Source of the DNA: UBA1952 sp965246905
Lineage (GTDB): Bacteria; Bacteroidota; Bacteroidia; Chitinophagales; Chitinophagaceae
DNA: 64,000 nucleotides
Reading direction: 5' to 3'
NCBI GenBank assembly: GCA_965246905.1
Contig: CBDFFZ010000015.1
Location: 185,269 to 249,268 of the forward strand
Notes under the pieces: generated by a model
What the model saw: only the letters and a program-made list of their open reading frames with translations
Told to the model about the DNA's origin: nothing
The model's database searches: none
Shown here: piece by piece, positions 35,719 through 44,453 of the stretch
Layout of the letters: the number at the start of each line of letters is the position of its first letter
How positions within the stretch are numbered: the first letter of the stretch is position 1
Program-made: the position numbers and the translations under genes

Positions 35719-36960
35719 TCAATGCCCGAGAATCCCCAGTTTTAGCTGCACCTGGATATAGCTGCGGTTGAGGTAATTTTTATCAGGCGCTACAACGCCA
35801 TTCATACCCTGGCGGTATTGGAGGCCGGCTTTAAAAGTTTTCGTAAGCGAATATTCTGCTTTGCCAACCACCCCATAATCCATCTGTGGGATCGCTTTTA
35901 CCTCACTGCCATCCATAATATAAAGCGTATTCTCTTCATTGCGGAACATGCGCTGCACATCTGCCCCTGCCCCTACTGCCATAGTGCGGAATACCTGGTA
36001 CCCAACTGTAGGCGTAACCTGTAGGTAGTACATATTGCCAATCACTTCGCCACGGGAAAGCGCACGTGCACCAACGGTATTTTTACCTGCAACTGTTTTC
36101 ACCTGGTCGAAGTTGGTATTGGAAGTTTCTGTGGTTACCTGCGCATTGCGGCTGTTGGCAAAGGCAAGATCACCTTCTACAAATACTTTTTCACCGAGGC
36201 TCCTGCGCCCATTGATGCCCACCATATAGCCCATATTCGCTGTACCATATTTGTAGCCGCCGGCAACAGAAAGCAAGGTTGAACGAAACTTTTTCCCATT
36301 CGCATCCTCAAATACAGGGCTTTCATTTTTAAGCATCACACCATCAACGAATATCCGGGAGCCAGGTAATCGCGGAGCAGTAGCTACAGTAGCATTGCCC
36401 CCATTTTTAATAATCTGCGGCAGCGTTGCGCCAGGCGCTATAATTGCCACCTTATTTTGCGGCGCTACATTTTCTGGTTGAACAGGTGGAGGAGCGATCT
36501 CCTGTGCAGGATCAACGAGTGTCGGAGAAAGTAATTTTTTTGCGATAGGCGCAGCAATGGTAGGGTGATAGGAAGAAGAAGTAGAAATTGCAGCTTTTTT
36601 TGCCAGTGGAATCACTGTAGGTGGCAGCGCGGCAACAATCGGAGCAGTGGCAACAATCGGGTCAACGGCAGGTAGCTTTTGCGCAGGATTAACTTCCCGG
36701 TTCGCACTTTGCTGAACATGGGTGATATTACCTTTATGATCATTGCGAAGCAGCGGCACAGTAATAAAGCCAGCTAATGCAGCAGCGGCCGCTAATGGCA
36801 GCCAAAATATTCTCCTCCTTAGCAGCGATTTCTTTTTCTGGGGGAGCTGAGCACTCAGCCGGTCCCAAGCAGCCGGCTTATACTCGAAGCGGCCCTGCTC
36901 GTATTTATCCCGGAGCAGGTCGTCAAATTCGGTGGCTGGCATAAGATTCATTTTGGGCAT
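35719..36960 (-). CDS. Membrane-anchored outer-membrane-barrel protein encoded with an ECF sigma factor
   Basis: A 413-aa protein. The cytosolic N-terminus (EFDDLLRDKYEQGRFEYKPA, AAWDRLSAQLP) looks like the short sigma-binding region of Bacteroidota anti-sigma-like proteins; one membrane helix (IFWLPLAAAAALAGFITVPLL) follows near residue 50. A long Pro/Ala-rich linker (about 85-200) leads to barrel-like strands (SVAGGYKYGTANMGYMVGI, GVVGKAEYSLTKTFKAGLQY). Its start overlaps the end of the sigma gene by 38 bases. ATGs at 36951 and 36942 are alternative starts. The layout suggests a sigma regulator fused to an envelope domain; regulation itself is inferred. Confidence 0.7.
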   Translation of the reverse strand: MPKMNLMPATEFDDLLRDKYEQGRFEYKPAAWDRLSAQLPQKKKSLLRRRIFWLPLAAAAALAGFITVPLLRNDHKGNITHVQQSANREVNPAQKLPAVDPIVATAPIVAALPPTVIPLAKKAAISTSSSYHPTIAAPIAKKLLSPTLVDPAQEIAPPPVQPENVAPQNKVAIIAPGATLPQIIKNGGNATVATAPRLPGSRIFVDGVMLKNESPVFEDANGKKFRSTLLSVAGGYKYGTANMGYMVGINGRRSLGEKVFVEGDLAFANSRNAQVTTETSNTNFDQVKTVAGKNTVGARALSRGEVIGNMYYLQVTPTVGYQVFRTMAVGAGADVQRMFRNEENTLYIMDGSEVKAIPQMDYGVVGKAEYSLTKTFKAGLQYRQGMNGVVAPDKNYLNRSYIQVQLKLGILGH

Positions 36961-37513
36961 TTACTTTTTTAATTTTTTTTTGGAGCATGTGGCGCGCCTG
37001 ATGTACATGCCATTGCGATGTTCCCTCGCTTATGGGTAGCTCTGCGGCAATCTGCTTATGCGTCATTCCTTCAAATACAAATAAATTAAATACTGTTCGC
37101 GTCATTGCCGGCAGGCTTTGAATTAGGTTGGCAAGCTCCTGGAATTCAAGCTTATCGAGCCCACTGCCGGCAGTTGTGCTGGCTACAAGGCTGTCTTCTA
37201 TTTTATCGGTATTAATATGCATTTGCATGCCCGTTTTCAGCTCATGGCTTCGAAGGAAATCAAGGCATGTATTCACCATGATCCTGCGCATCCATCCTGC
37301 GAAAGAACCCGCACCATCAAAAGAGGAAATCTTAGTGAATATCTTCAGAAAGCCATCATTCAGTACCTGCTCGGCATCCTCAGGGTTGTGGGTATAGCGC
37401 ACACAGACTTTCATGAATGGGCTGTAGTAATCGCGGTACAGCACTTCCTGCACCGCGCGATTTGCATCGCGGCAGCCATTGATGATTTCCTGTTCTGTAT
37501 AGGCAACGGGCAT
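36923..37513 (-). CDS. ECF-type RNA polymerase sigma factor
   Basis: A 196-aa sigma-70 family factor. Region 2 spans about residues 20-90 (LYRDYYSPFMKVCVRYTHNP, EDAEQVLNDGFLKIFTKISS, FAGWMRRIMVNTCLDFLRSH); region 4 spans about 130-185 (LPAMTRTVFNLFVFEGMTHK, QIAAELPISEGTSQWHVHQA). It lacks regions 1 and 3, as ECF factors do. It would direct RNA polymerase to a small regulon. It is followed, with overlap, by a membrane protein with a putative sigma-binding head, the usual arrangement for a sigma and its regulator. ATG at 37513. Confidence 0.92.
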   Translation of the reverse strand: MPVAYTEQEIINGCRDANRAVQEVLYRDYYSPFMKVCVRYTHNPEDAEQVLNDGFLKIFTKISSFDGAGSFAGWMRRIMVNTCLDFLRSHELKTGMQMHINTDKIEDSLVASTTAGSGLDKLEFQELANLIQSLPAMTRTVFNLFVFEGMTHKQIAAELPISEGTSQWHVHQARHMLQKKIKKVNAQNESYASHRI

Positions 37514-37556
37514 TAAATAATAGGGGGGCAGGATTTACTTTTTCAAAGTAGTCATT

Positions 37557-38039
37557 TTAAAGTTGTTCAACAACACTGTTTGCAAGCATCACATAATTTT
37601 TTACCGGGTCGGGCACATAGTTGGGGTCGTTATCTAATTGCCAGGAACGGGTGCCGGAATTGTCTTTTACGATAATATTAATTGCCCCCTGATCTGTACA
37701 ATTGGAACATCCATAACTGCTACTGCCTGCCTTGATCAGGAAAGTGGGAAACGAATTCACGAGCGGCCGGGCGGCATTCCACTGGGCTGCCGACAGTTGC
37801 ACCGTATCTTTCGGGCTTTGGGTACCGCCGCCCGGCAGGCGATACAGTTTACCAGATACAAGCCTGTAATTTTTTATTATTCCTGAGAATCCATAGGATT
37901 TAGAGAAATCAAACTGCTGGTACGAAATGGTTTGCACATTATCGTCTTCCCCTTTCTTGCAAGCAAAAAAGCCAAATACGAGGTACAGGGCTGCCAGAAA
38001 AATCGTCGTCTTCACAAAAAAAGATTTTGCTTCCTGCAT
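37557..38039 (-). CDS. Putative lipoprotein of unknown function
   Basis: A 160-aa protein from the ATG at 38039 (the frame allows 38084). The signal MQEAKSFFVKTTIFLAALYL ends in VFGFFACKKGE, with Cys27 a probable lipid-attachment site. The mature part has SYQQFDFSKSYGFSGIIKNY and a YGCSNCTDQGAINI segment with a CxxC pair, then NSGTRSWQLDNDPNYVPDPV. It resembles small Bacteroidota lipoproteins but I do not know a named family. It sits upstream of the sigma gene on the same strand with a 43-bp gap, so may be co-transcribed with it. Confidence 0.65.
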   Translation of the reverse strand: MQEAKSFFVKTTIFLAALYLVFGFFACKKGEDDNVQTISYQQFDFSKSYGFSGIIKNYRLVSGKLYRLPGGGTQSPKDTVQLSAAQWNAARPLVNSFPTFLIKAGSSSYGCSNCTDQGAINIIVKDNSGTRSWQLDNDPNYVPDPVKNYVMLANSVVEQL

Positions 38040-38096
38040 CTTAGACGGTAGTTTGGGAAAAAGGCTTGGGTTAGTTGTCTCCATTTCAGGAAAAAA

Positions 38097-39143
38097 TCAC
38101 TTTTGTTTATTCTTTAATGACAAAAGGGGCGCTTCCACAAAATGCCACGAAGCAAAACCAAGCAGCAGCACCACAGGCACGGTAACTAACGTAATAGCAA
38201 GGGGTGAAATTATGCCCAGCTGAATAACCGCCTGTTGCACAGGATAGGCATAAATATAAATGCCGTATGAAGGCTCGCCCAGCCTGCGTATTTGCGAAAA
38301 AAGCAACACAAATCCGTGCCCGGCAGCAATGATAGCGAGCGGCAAACCTATGTAACGTAATTCGTGAAAAAAGCCTGTTCCCAATCCTGCCGCCACGATG
38401 ACACAGCCAAGCGTTAAAAAAAGGAAGCGCACTTTTGAATACTCCCAGCTGATAAGCGTCAGCACACTTCCCCCTAAAAAATAAAGCGCCAGATCTACGG
38501 CTACCTCTGCGCTCATTCCAGTAAGGGGAAAAATGTGCGTATTCAAAAAAGCGTGGCCAAAGAGGAACAGGCTGTACAGTAGGACCCATACGCCGGGCAA
38601 TAGCCATTTCAAGATATTTTCCCTTCTTCGAAGGGGATAAAAGCCGAGCAGCGCAATATAAAACAGGAGCTCAAACCAGATTGTCCAGAGAGAGCCGTTT
38701 ACTACGCCTTTTACAGCATTATGGGCAAAAACGCCTGGTAATGTTGCCGTCTTTGGAATACCGGGCAGACGGAGCGCAGCAGCTACATAGCGCATAGCCG
38801 CCCCTCCCTTAAAATATTCACTGGCAGTCAAATCACTTAAGAGCGGCCCTGCAATAAATGCAACAACGAGCAGCATTACGATCAGGGCCGGGAAAATCCG
38901 CAGCGCCCGCTTCTTGCCGTAATCGCCGATGCCGGCACTACGCTGCATGCTTTTAAAAATGAGAAATCCGCTGATCACAAAAAAGCCGCGCACGCCGAGA
39001 TAGGAGCAATTGATCTGTCCGCCGGTTGCGCGGTGTAGGAAATCGGCATCGCCGCCCCCGGTGAGCACTACCGAATGTGTAATGATGACGAGCAGCGCAA
39101 ATATGAGCCGCAGGAAATCAAAACTATTGTGGTGCTTTGGCAT
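38097..39143 (-). CDS. Acyltransferase 3 family membrane protein
   Basis: A 348-aa polytopic protein with about ten hydrophobic segments. The N-terminus MPKHHNSFDFLRLIFALLVI followed by ITHSVVL holds the family's RxxH-type region (LRLIFALLVIITHS), and GVRGFFVISGFLIFKSMQRS is the conserved second segment. Acyltransferase 3 proteins O-acylate surface sugars such as O-antigen or exopolysaccharide. It is divergent from the large barrel gene at 39248. Substrate is unknown. Confidence 0.9.
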   Translation of the reverse strand: MPKHHNSFDFLRLIFALLVIITHSVVLTGGGDADFLHRATGGQINCSYLGVRGFFVISGFLIFKSMQRSAGIGDYGKKRALRIFPALIVMLLVVAFIAGPLLSDLTASEYFKGGAAMRYVAAALRLPGIPKTATLPGVFAHNAVKGVVNGSLWTIWFELLFYIALLGFYPLRRRENILKWLLPGVWVLLYSLFLFGHAFLNTHIFPLTGMSAEVAVDLALYFLGGSVLTLISWEYSKVRFLFLTLGCVIVAAGLGTGFFHELRYIGLPLAIIAAGHGFVLLFSQIRRLGEPSYGIYIYAYPVQQAVIQLGIISPLAITLVTVPVVLLLGFASWHFVEAPLLSLKNKQK

Positions 39144-39247
39144 TGGGGGGGAATAATTTGCTTAGCGAGCCTTTTATACGCATATCACCTTTACGAGCGA
39201 CCTTCGGGCCTACAAATTAGCTACAAACATTTAAACACGATTAACTT

Positions 39248-42200
39248 TTGCCCCTGCGCGCACGCTGTTTGCTGGTATTGCTTTGTGCCTTTCCGCTATT
39301 CGCGGCTGCGCAGCTATCGCCCTACTCCAGCCTGCGGCAGAAGTGGATCTCCACAGCAAAAGATTCGGTGATCGTGGATTCGCTGAGCATCGCTCCCGGC
39401 TCATTTACAATTGCCGGTATTCCCGATAACGACTACGATTTTTATCCCCAGAAATCATTGCTTGTATGGCATAAGCGGCCTGCGGCAGATTCCGTGACTG
39501 CTGTTTACCGGGTATTTCCTTTATCTCTCAGCCACGTTTATTCCCATAAAAAATTTGAGCACACAAAGGAGAATACCACGCTCACTTACCTGCCGCAATA
39601 TAACGCGAGTAACGGTACCGGCGCTTTTGTGGATTTTGACCAGATAGAATATAACGGCAGCCTCGGCCGCACCATTTCGCTGGGCAATAACCAGGATGTA
39701 GTGCTCAACTCCAGCCTCAATATACAGGCCAACGGTTACCTGCTCGACAGCATTAAGCTGGAGGCCGCCATCTCTGATAATACTATTCCCTTTCAGCCGG
39801 AAGGCAATACAAAGAGCATCCAGGAATTCGACCAGGTGTATATCCGCCTTACGAAAGGCAAGAGCCTCCTGCAGTTGGGCGACTTTAACTTAGAGAAGCC
39901 GAAAGGCTATTTTCTGAATTTTACAAAGCGCGTGCAGGGCATTTATTTCGGAACGGAATTTAAAGTGGCAGGCAGTACGCGCAATGCGCTCGGCGTATCC
40001 GGCTCGGTGGCCAAAGGGCAGTTTGCGCGGAATATTTTCAATGGCCTTGAAGGCAACCAGGGGCCGTATAAGCTTACCGGCAATAATGGCGAGCAGTTCT
40101 TCATCGTGCTAGCCAATACCGATAAGGTGTATATCAACGGGCTGCTGCAGGAGCGCGGCGAAAATGCGGATTATACCATCAATTACAATACCGGCGAGCT
40201 TACGTTCATGCCGCGCAGGCTCATTACTAAAGACTCCCGGATACAGATAGAATTCGAGTACCAGGACCGCACTTACCTCAACTCGCTGATATTTGCATGG
40301 GATGAATTGCAGGTGGGTAAAAAGCTCAACATCCGGCTTAATGCCTACTCTAACCAGGATGCGCGCAACCAATCCTACACACAGAACCTTACTTCAGCGC
40401 AGAAGGCCTTTCTCGGTACTATTGGCGATTCCATCCAGAACGCCTACTACCCGCTGGTAACGCCCGATACTTTTTCTGCCAGTAAGATCCTTTACCGGCT
40501 CACAGACTCAACGATCAACGGCAGCCATTTTGATTCTGTGTTTGTGTACAGCACGAATGCCGGCTACGAGCTTTACTCGCTTTCGTTTTCCAATGTCGGG
40601 CAGGGTAACGGCGATTATATCATTGCAGCTTCCAATGCCAACGGCCGGGTGTACCAATGGGTAGCGCCGGCAGGTGGCGTTCGCCAGGGCGATTATGCAC
40701 CGGTGCAATTGCTCATTACCCCAAAAAAACAACAGGTATTTACGCTCGTCACTACTTATGCCATCGACACCTTTAAACACTTGAGTGTAGAGCTGGGCAT
40801 GAGCAACCGCGACCCTAATCTTTTTTCTAAGATCGATAATGGCACTCATACCGGCTATGCCTCGAAGCTGCAGTATGCGGAGCAGCGCTTTTTCGGGAAG
40901 AAGGATTCCCTGAAGAACAGCGCGTGGGCCCTACAGAATGAGGTGATGTATGAATTTGTGCAGGATAGATTCCGTGCCATTGCGCCCTACCGGAATGTGG
41001 AGTTTGCGCGCGACTGGAATGTGCCCGCCCTAGAGAGCGGCAAGCCAGATGAACATCTTGCAGGATTATCCACTACGCTGAGCAATGTGCGCTACGGGCA
41101 TCTTGCCTACGACTTTGGGCTGTATAAGCGCGGCGCAGATTTTACCGGCTATCGCAATGTTGCCAACTACGGCCTTACGAAGGCGCGCTGGAATGGCGGG
41201 GCGATCTATAACCTCACACAGTCCGCCGATACGTTTCAGCGCACCCGCTATTTCCGGCCTTCGCTTTTTGCGGAATATAAATTCAAGCGGCTGCTGCAAA
41301 CAGTTGCGGGGGTAAAATACCAGGCCGAGGACAACCGCATTACCGGTGCGCACAACGATTCGCTCCGGGCCGGAGCTTACTCATTCGATCTTAGCGCTGC
41401 TTATTTAAAGACGCCCGACGGCACTAAAAGCCGCTATGGGTTTACCTATACGCTGCGCCGGGATAAGCTGCCGCGCGGTGAAGGCTTCCTGCAGCAAAGC
41501 CACAGCCATACCGTGGATGCGCAGCTCGGGCTGGCACAGTGGAAGGCCCAACGCATTACTTTTACCGGCTCGTACCGGCAATTGGTTTTGGATGATACTA
41601 CCTTTAATAATCAGAAGCCGGAGCAGACGTTCCTCGGGCGCTTTGAATATTCGGGCGATCTCTGGAAGCGCGTGGTGCAGGTGCAGACGCTCTATGAATT
41701 CGGCTCCGGGCAGGAGCAAAAGCGCTCCTATACTTATGTGGAGGTGCCTGCCGGACAGGGCCTTTATACCTGGGTGGATTACAACAGCGACGGCGTACAG
41801 CAAAGCAATGAATTCGAGCTGGCCCTTTATCCCGACCAGAAAAAATTCATCCGCATCTTCACGGCAACGAATGAGTATGTGCGCGTCAATTATGTGAATT
41901 ATAACCAGAGCCTGAGCCTCGATCCTTCCTCTTTCTGGAAGGGCAAGCCGGTGCCGGGCTTCCCTAAATTCATCAGCCGCTTCTCCGACCAGGCTTCGCT
42001 GCAGGTGAGCAACCGGCTGCTATCGGATGGGGGGGCGAATGCTTACAATCCCTTTATCAATACCCTGCGCAATGACAATATCATCTCTACCGCCACCTCC
42101 ATCTCCAATACCTTTTATTACAACCGCACCAATACAGCCTGGGGCATCGATTACAATTACCTCCATACCAATAATAAACAGCTCCTTACCTACGGCGTGG

Positions 42201-42736
42201 AAGGCGGCAACACCACCCAGCATATTGCCAAACTCCGCTGGAACCTGAATTCCTCTTTTACCTTCAATGCAACCGGCCGCACCGGCCTCCGTGGCTATGA
42301 AAGCGCCCTTAGCGACGGCCGCACGTATGCCATTCACAGTAAGGCGGCAGAGCCTTCGCTTACGTGGCTTTACCGCAGCAGCCTGCGCCTTTCCGGCATC
42401 TTCAGCTATGACGACCGGGCGAATGAGGAAGCCTACGGCGGCGAGCACGCTACCATCGCCCGCTACTCTTTGGATATGCGCTACAGCAAGCCGGCAACCG
42501 GGGTGATCCTGCTGCGCGCTTCTTATGCCAATATCACCTACAATGCGCTCACCAATACATCCGTTTCTTATTCCATGCTGGATGCGCTACTTCCCGGCGC
42601 CAATTACCAATGGTATGCCAACTGGCAGCGGCGCGTAACGAATAGTATAGAGATCGCCCTTGAGTATGATGGGCGGAAGAGTGCAGATAGCAAAGCGGTG
42701 CATACGGGGAAGCTTACGGTGCGGGCGATATTGTAG
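39248..42736 (+). CDS. 1162-aa outer-membrane beta-barrel protein
   Basis: A large exported protein. The frame opens at a TTG and immediately encodes a signal peptide (ARCLLVLLCAFPLFAAAQ), so the start is near 39248 although no ATG is present. Residues about 70-350 hold extracellular/periplasmic beta domains (QYNASNGTGAFVDFDQIEYN, LANTDKVYINGLLQERGENA, YTINYNTGELTFMPRRLITK); the rest is a barrel with many amphipathic strands and ends LTVRAIL. The YINGxxQxxGxDYTINYxTGExxF pattern also occurs in very large Bacteroidota surface proteins such as SprA-like ones; the whole protein is much smaller than SprA. A terminator lies about 330 bases downstream, past array C. Function unknown. Confidence 0.75.
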   Translation: MPLRARCLLVLLCAFPLFAAAQLSPYSSLRQKWISTAKDSVIVDSLSIAPGSFTIAGIPDNDYDFYPQKSLLVWHKRPAADSVTAVYRVFPLSLSHVYSHKKFEHTKENTTLTYLPQYNASNGTGAFVDFDQIEYNGSLGRTISLGNNQDVVLNSSLNIQANGYLLDSIKLEAAISDNTIPFQPEGNTKSIQEFDQVYIRLTKGKSLLQLGDFNLEKPKGYFLNFTKRVQGIYFGTEFKVAGSTRNALGVSGSVAKGQFARNIFNGLEGNQGPYKLTGNNGEQFFIVLANTDKVYINGLLQERGENADYTINYNTGELTFMPRRLITKDSRIQIEFEYQDRTYLNSLIFAWDELQVGKKLNIRLNAYSNQDARNQSYTQNLTSAQKAFLGTIGDSIQNAYYPLVTPDTFSASKILYRLTDSTINGSHFDSVFVYSTNAGYELYSLSFSNVGQGNGDYIIAASNANGRVYQWVAPAGGVRQGDYAPVQLLITPKKQQVFTLVTTYAIDTFKHLSVELGMSNRDPNLFSKIDNGTHTGYASKLQYAEQRFFGKKDSLKNSAWALQNEVMYEFVQDRFRAIAPYRNVEFARDWNVPALESGKPDEHLAGLSTTLSNVRYGHLAYDFGLYKRGADFTGYRNVANYGLTKARWNGGAIYNLTQSADTFQRTRYFRPSLFAEYKFKRLLQTVAGVKYQAEDNRITGAHNDSLRAGAYSFDLSAAYLKTPDGTKSRYGFTYTLRRDKLPRGEGFLQQSHSHTVDAQLGLAQWKAQRITFTGSYRQLVLDDTTFNNQKPEQTFLGRFEYSGDLWKRVVQVQTLYEFGSGQEQKRSYTYVEVPAGQGLYTWVDYNSDGVQQSNEFELALYPDQKKFIRIFTATNEYVRVNYVNYNQSLSLDPSSFWKGKPVPGFPKFISRFSDQASLQVSNRLLSDGGANAYNPFINTLRNDNIISTATSISNTFYYNRTNTAWGIDYNYLHTNNKQLLTYGVEGGNTTQHIAKLRWNLNSSFTFNATGRTGLRGYESALSDGRTYAIHSKAAEPSLTWLYRSSLRLSGIFSYDDRANEEAYGGEHATIARYSLDMRYSKPATGVILLRASYANITYNALTNTSVSYSMLDALLPGANYQWYANWQRRVTNSIEIALEYDGRKSADSKAVHTGKLTVRAIL

Positions 42737-42788
42737 TTTTCCCGGAAACGGTTCGTGGGACACGAACCATGGCTAAGCGCCCATAATA

Positions 42789-43019
42789 TTTATACCCGTG
42801 GACAAATGCACCGCCTTGTCGATCGCGGGCGCACATTGGTGGATGGCGGGCGACGTATTGTCGATCGCGGGCACACATTGGTGAATGACGCACACTCAAT
42901 AGCAGATCGCGTGCGCTCATTAGTGGATCGTGCGCACTCATTGGTAGATCGTCGGAACTCATTAGTAGATCGTGCGCAATGCATGGTAGATTGCCGGCGA
43001 CAAATGGAGGATCTTGATC
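42789..43019. repeat. 21-bp tandem array C (11 units)
   Basis: Units from 42789 step by exactly 21 bases; the eight from 42810 to 42977 are clearest. Consensus ACTCATTRGTRGATCGYGCG, with GATCG the best-kept core. In the plus strand it reads as a LVDR heptad (LVDRAHSLVDRRNSLVDRAQ); minus-strand and other frames are also partly open, as any 21-bp array allows. The array lies before the likely terminator of the 39248 gene and so may be transcribed as its 3' region. Confidence 0.9.
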
Positions 43020-43063
43020 TACGTGTCCTATGACGTGACCTCCATGCCGGTGCGCCATATAGG

Positions 43064-43100
43064 AAGGAAGGCTTCGCTCCAGGCGAAGGCGTCCTTTTTA
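43064..43100 (+). terminator. Terminator-like hairpin after array C
   Basis: A 14-bp stem with two mismatches (AAGGAAGGCTTCGC against GCGAAGGCGTCCTT) followed by TTTTT. Confidence 0.7.
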
Positions 43101-43182
43101 CCCGCCTTAATCACATTCAATCCGAAATGCACTTCCTTCTTTGAAAATGTCTTCGTCATTTAAACTGCGACTTACGTAAGCT

Positions 43183-43208
43183 GCGAGTCTCCTTTTTCAG
43201 GGACTCGC
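43183..43208. repeat. Stem-loop GCGAGTC/GACTCGC
   Basis: Short perfect stem with a 12-base loop; function unknown, possibly part of the downstream convergent gene's end. Confidence 0.5.
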
Positions 43209-43286
43209 GCTGTCACAGGTATGAACGCCCCCTGTTTGTACTTAGAAATGACGTATTTGTTTCCTCTATCGAGCGACCCGATTTCT

Positions 43287-44315
43287 TCAGTAACGCTTAG
43301 TAAGATTTGTCTTATACAATAGCATTCCATATGCTATCATCAAAAGAACTATCCCCAAAAACATAGTACAACCGGATAAAAAGGTGTCAGATCGCTCACT
43401 GTTATAGTCGGCTAATACGAGATAGTTAACAGTTTTCCCGCTAAGGCTATAAACATCAATAAATCTATAGTCAGCAATTTTATCCCAAAGAGACAGCGTT
43501 GCATTCCCCAATATCTTTTTATGATATTCCTCTTTCTCAATGGCCAATTCTATTGTATCGCCTTTCCGTACGCCCGAGACATATGCTGATCTCTTTGTGG
43601 CATTATATGCATCCCCATCGAAGTGAAACCGCCACTCCGGAAAATTTGCCAACCCAATATCTATATATCGGGCGCCTCTATTGCCTTTATAGATTATCCC
43701 ATTGTGGGTAATTGGTCCTGAAACTATGATTAGGCTTGATTGATTGATTGGACTAAGTCCTTTGTTCCAGGTAGTGTAAGAAAGAACTATCATTATGATT
43801 GCAGCTATTCCAAGACCAGCAACAAAACCGTACGACAATTCATTTGAAGAAGTAGATTCATAGTCCTTTCGGAAAGTCCGAAATAACGCCAGTAGCTCTG
43901 GATATTCATTATAGCTCTTGGAGTCCAGATGAAACATCTTTTCCTTAGACTCGAATACAATTGTATGAACTAGTTGTCCTTTTTGCTTTTCCTCCGTTTC
44001 ATACCAGTCAATGATGTCCTCCCAAAAAAGAACTCGATTAAATTTTGACAAAATCGACCTCATCTCAATTCGTTCTGAGTATATGATGATCTCCCGGCTC
44101 GCAACCCCAATCTTTACGGATAGCATACCAAATGATGCCATCATCAACCCACCAACGAGCATCCCTAAATTCGGATAAATATCCCGGACGAATGCTAAGT
44201 CGATAATGTAAGCGGCAAACAACAGGCAGCAACTGGCTACTACCAGCCAGGAAATGGAATCGCCACGAAAATTTTTCGTGTGCAATAGTGGAATTCCGGA
44301 ATTGCTTCCAAGCAT
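43287..44315 (-). CDS. Membrane protein of unknown function with PH-like segment
   Basis: A 342-aa protein. Two N-terminal membrane helices (ISWLVVASCCLLFAAYIIDL, LGMLVGGLMMASFGMLSVKI) are followed by a cytosolic PH-like stretch (REIIIYSERIEMRSILSKFN, RVLFWEDIIDWYETEEKQKG), a third helix (YGFVAGLGIAAIIMIVLSY), an outer domain with NGIIYKGNRGARYIDIGLAN, and a last helix (FLSGCTMFLGIVLLMIAYGM). Codon use and base composition are more AT-rich than its neighbours, suggesting transfer or a rapidly changing gene. No family is recognised. It shares the PH-like theme with the protein at 45789-46448. Confidence 0.65.
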   Translation of the reverse strand: MLGSNSGIPLLHTKNFRGDSISWLVVASCCLLFAAYIIDLAFVRDIYPNLGMLVGGLMMASFGMLSVKIGVASREIIIYSERIEMRSILSKFNRVLFWEDIIDWYETEEKQKGQLVHTIVFESKEKMFHLDSKSYNEYPELLALFRTFRKDYESTSSNELSYGFVAGLGIAAIIMIVLSYTTWNKGLSPINQSSLIIVSGPITHNGIIYKGNRGARYIDIGLANFPEWRFHFDGDAYNATKRSAYVSGVRKGDTIELAIEKEEYHKKILGNATLSLWDKIADYRFIDVYSLSGKTVNYLVLADYNSERSDTFLSGCTMFLGIVLLMIAYGMLLYKTNLTKRY

Positions 44316-44420
44316 TGCTTTTGTAATACTTTAATTTTTTTCTTACAGGTGATCACTTTCAAGCCACATGAATACTAACTTCCGCTATAGGTGCCGTATT
44401 TATCTGGCCCCATCGCACAC

Positions 44421-44450
44421 GTAGGAACGCGCCTCGAGGCGCGTTCCTAC
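44421..44450. repeat. 30-bp perfect palindrome (arm GTAGGAACGCGCCTC)
   Basis: Fifteen-base arms with no loop, located four bases before the end of the radical SAM gene's downstream side. It may serve as a terminator-like structure for that gene or be a dispersed palindrome. Confidence 0.85.
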
Positions 44451-44453
44451 ACC

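Larger units (their letters stand above)
42737..43286. other. 550-bp spacer with array C and hairpins
   Basis: Holds a short dyad GGTTCGTGGGACACGAACC at about 42749-42767, the 21-bp array C at 42789-43019, a terminator-like hairpin at 43064-43100 and a second stem GCGAGTC/GACTCGC at 43183-43208. No gene is supported. Confidence 0.75.

Noticed and set aside
42755..43033. 92-codon LVDR-heptad protein on array C
   Set aside because: Same reasoning; several frames on both strands are open, and no ribosome-binding or promoter signal favours one.
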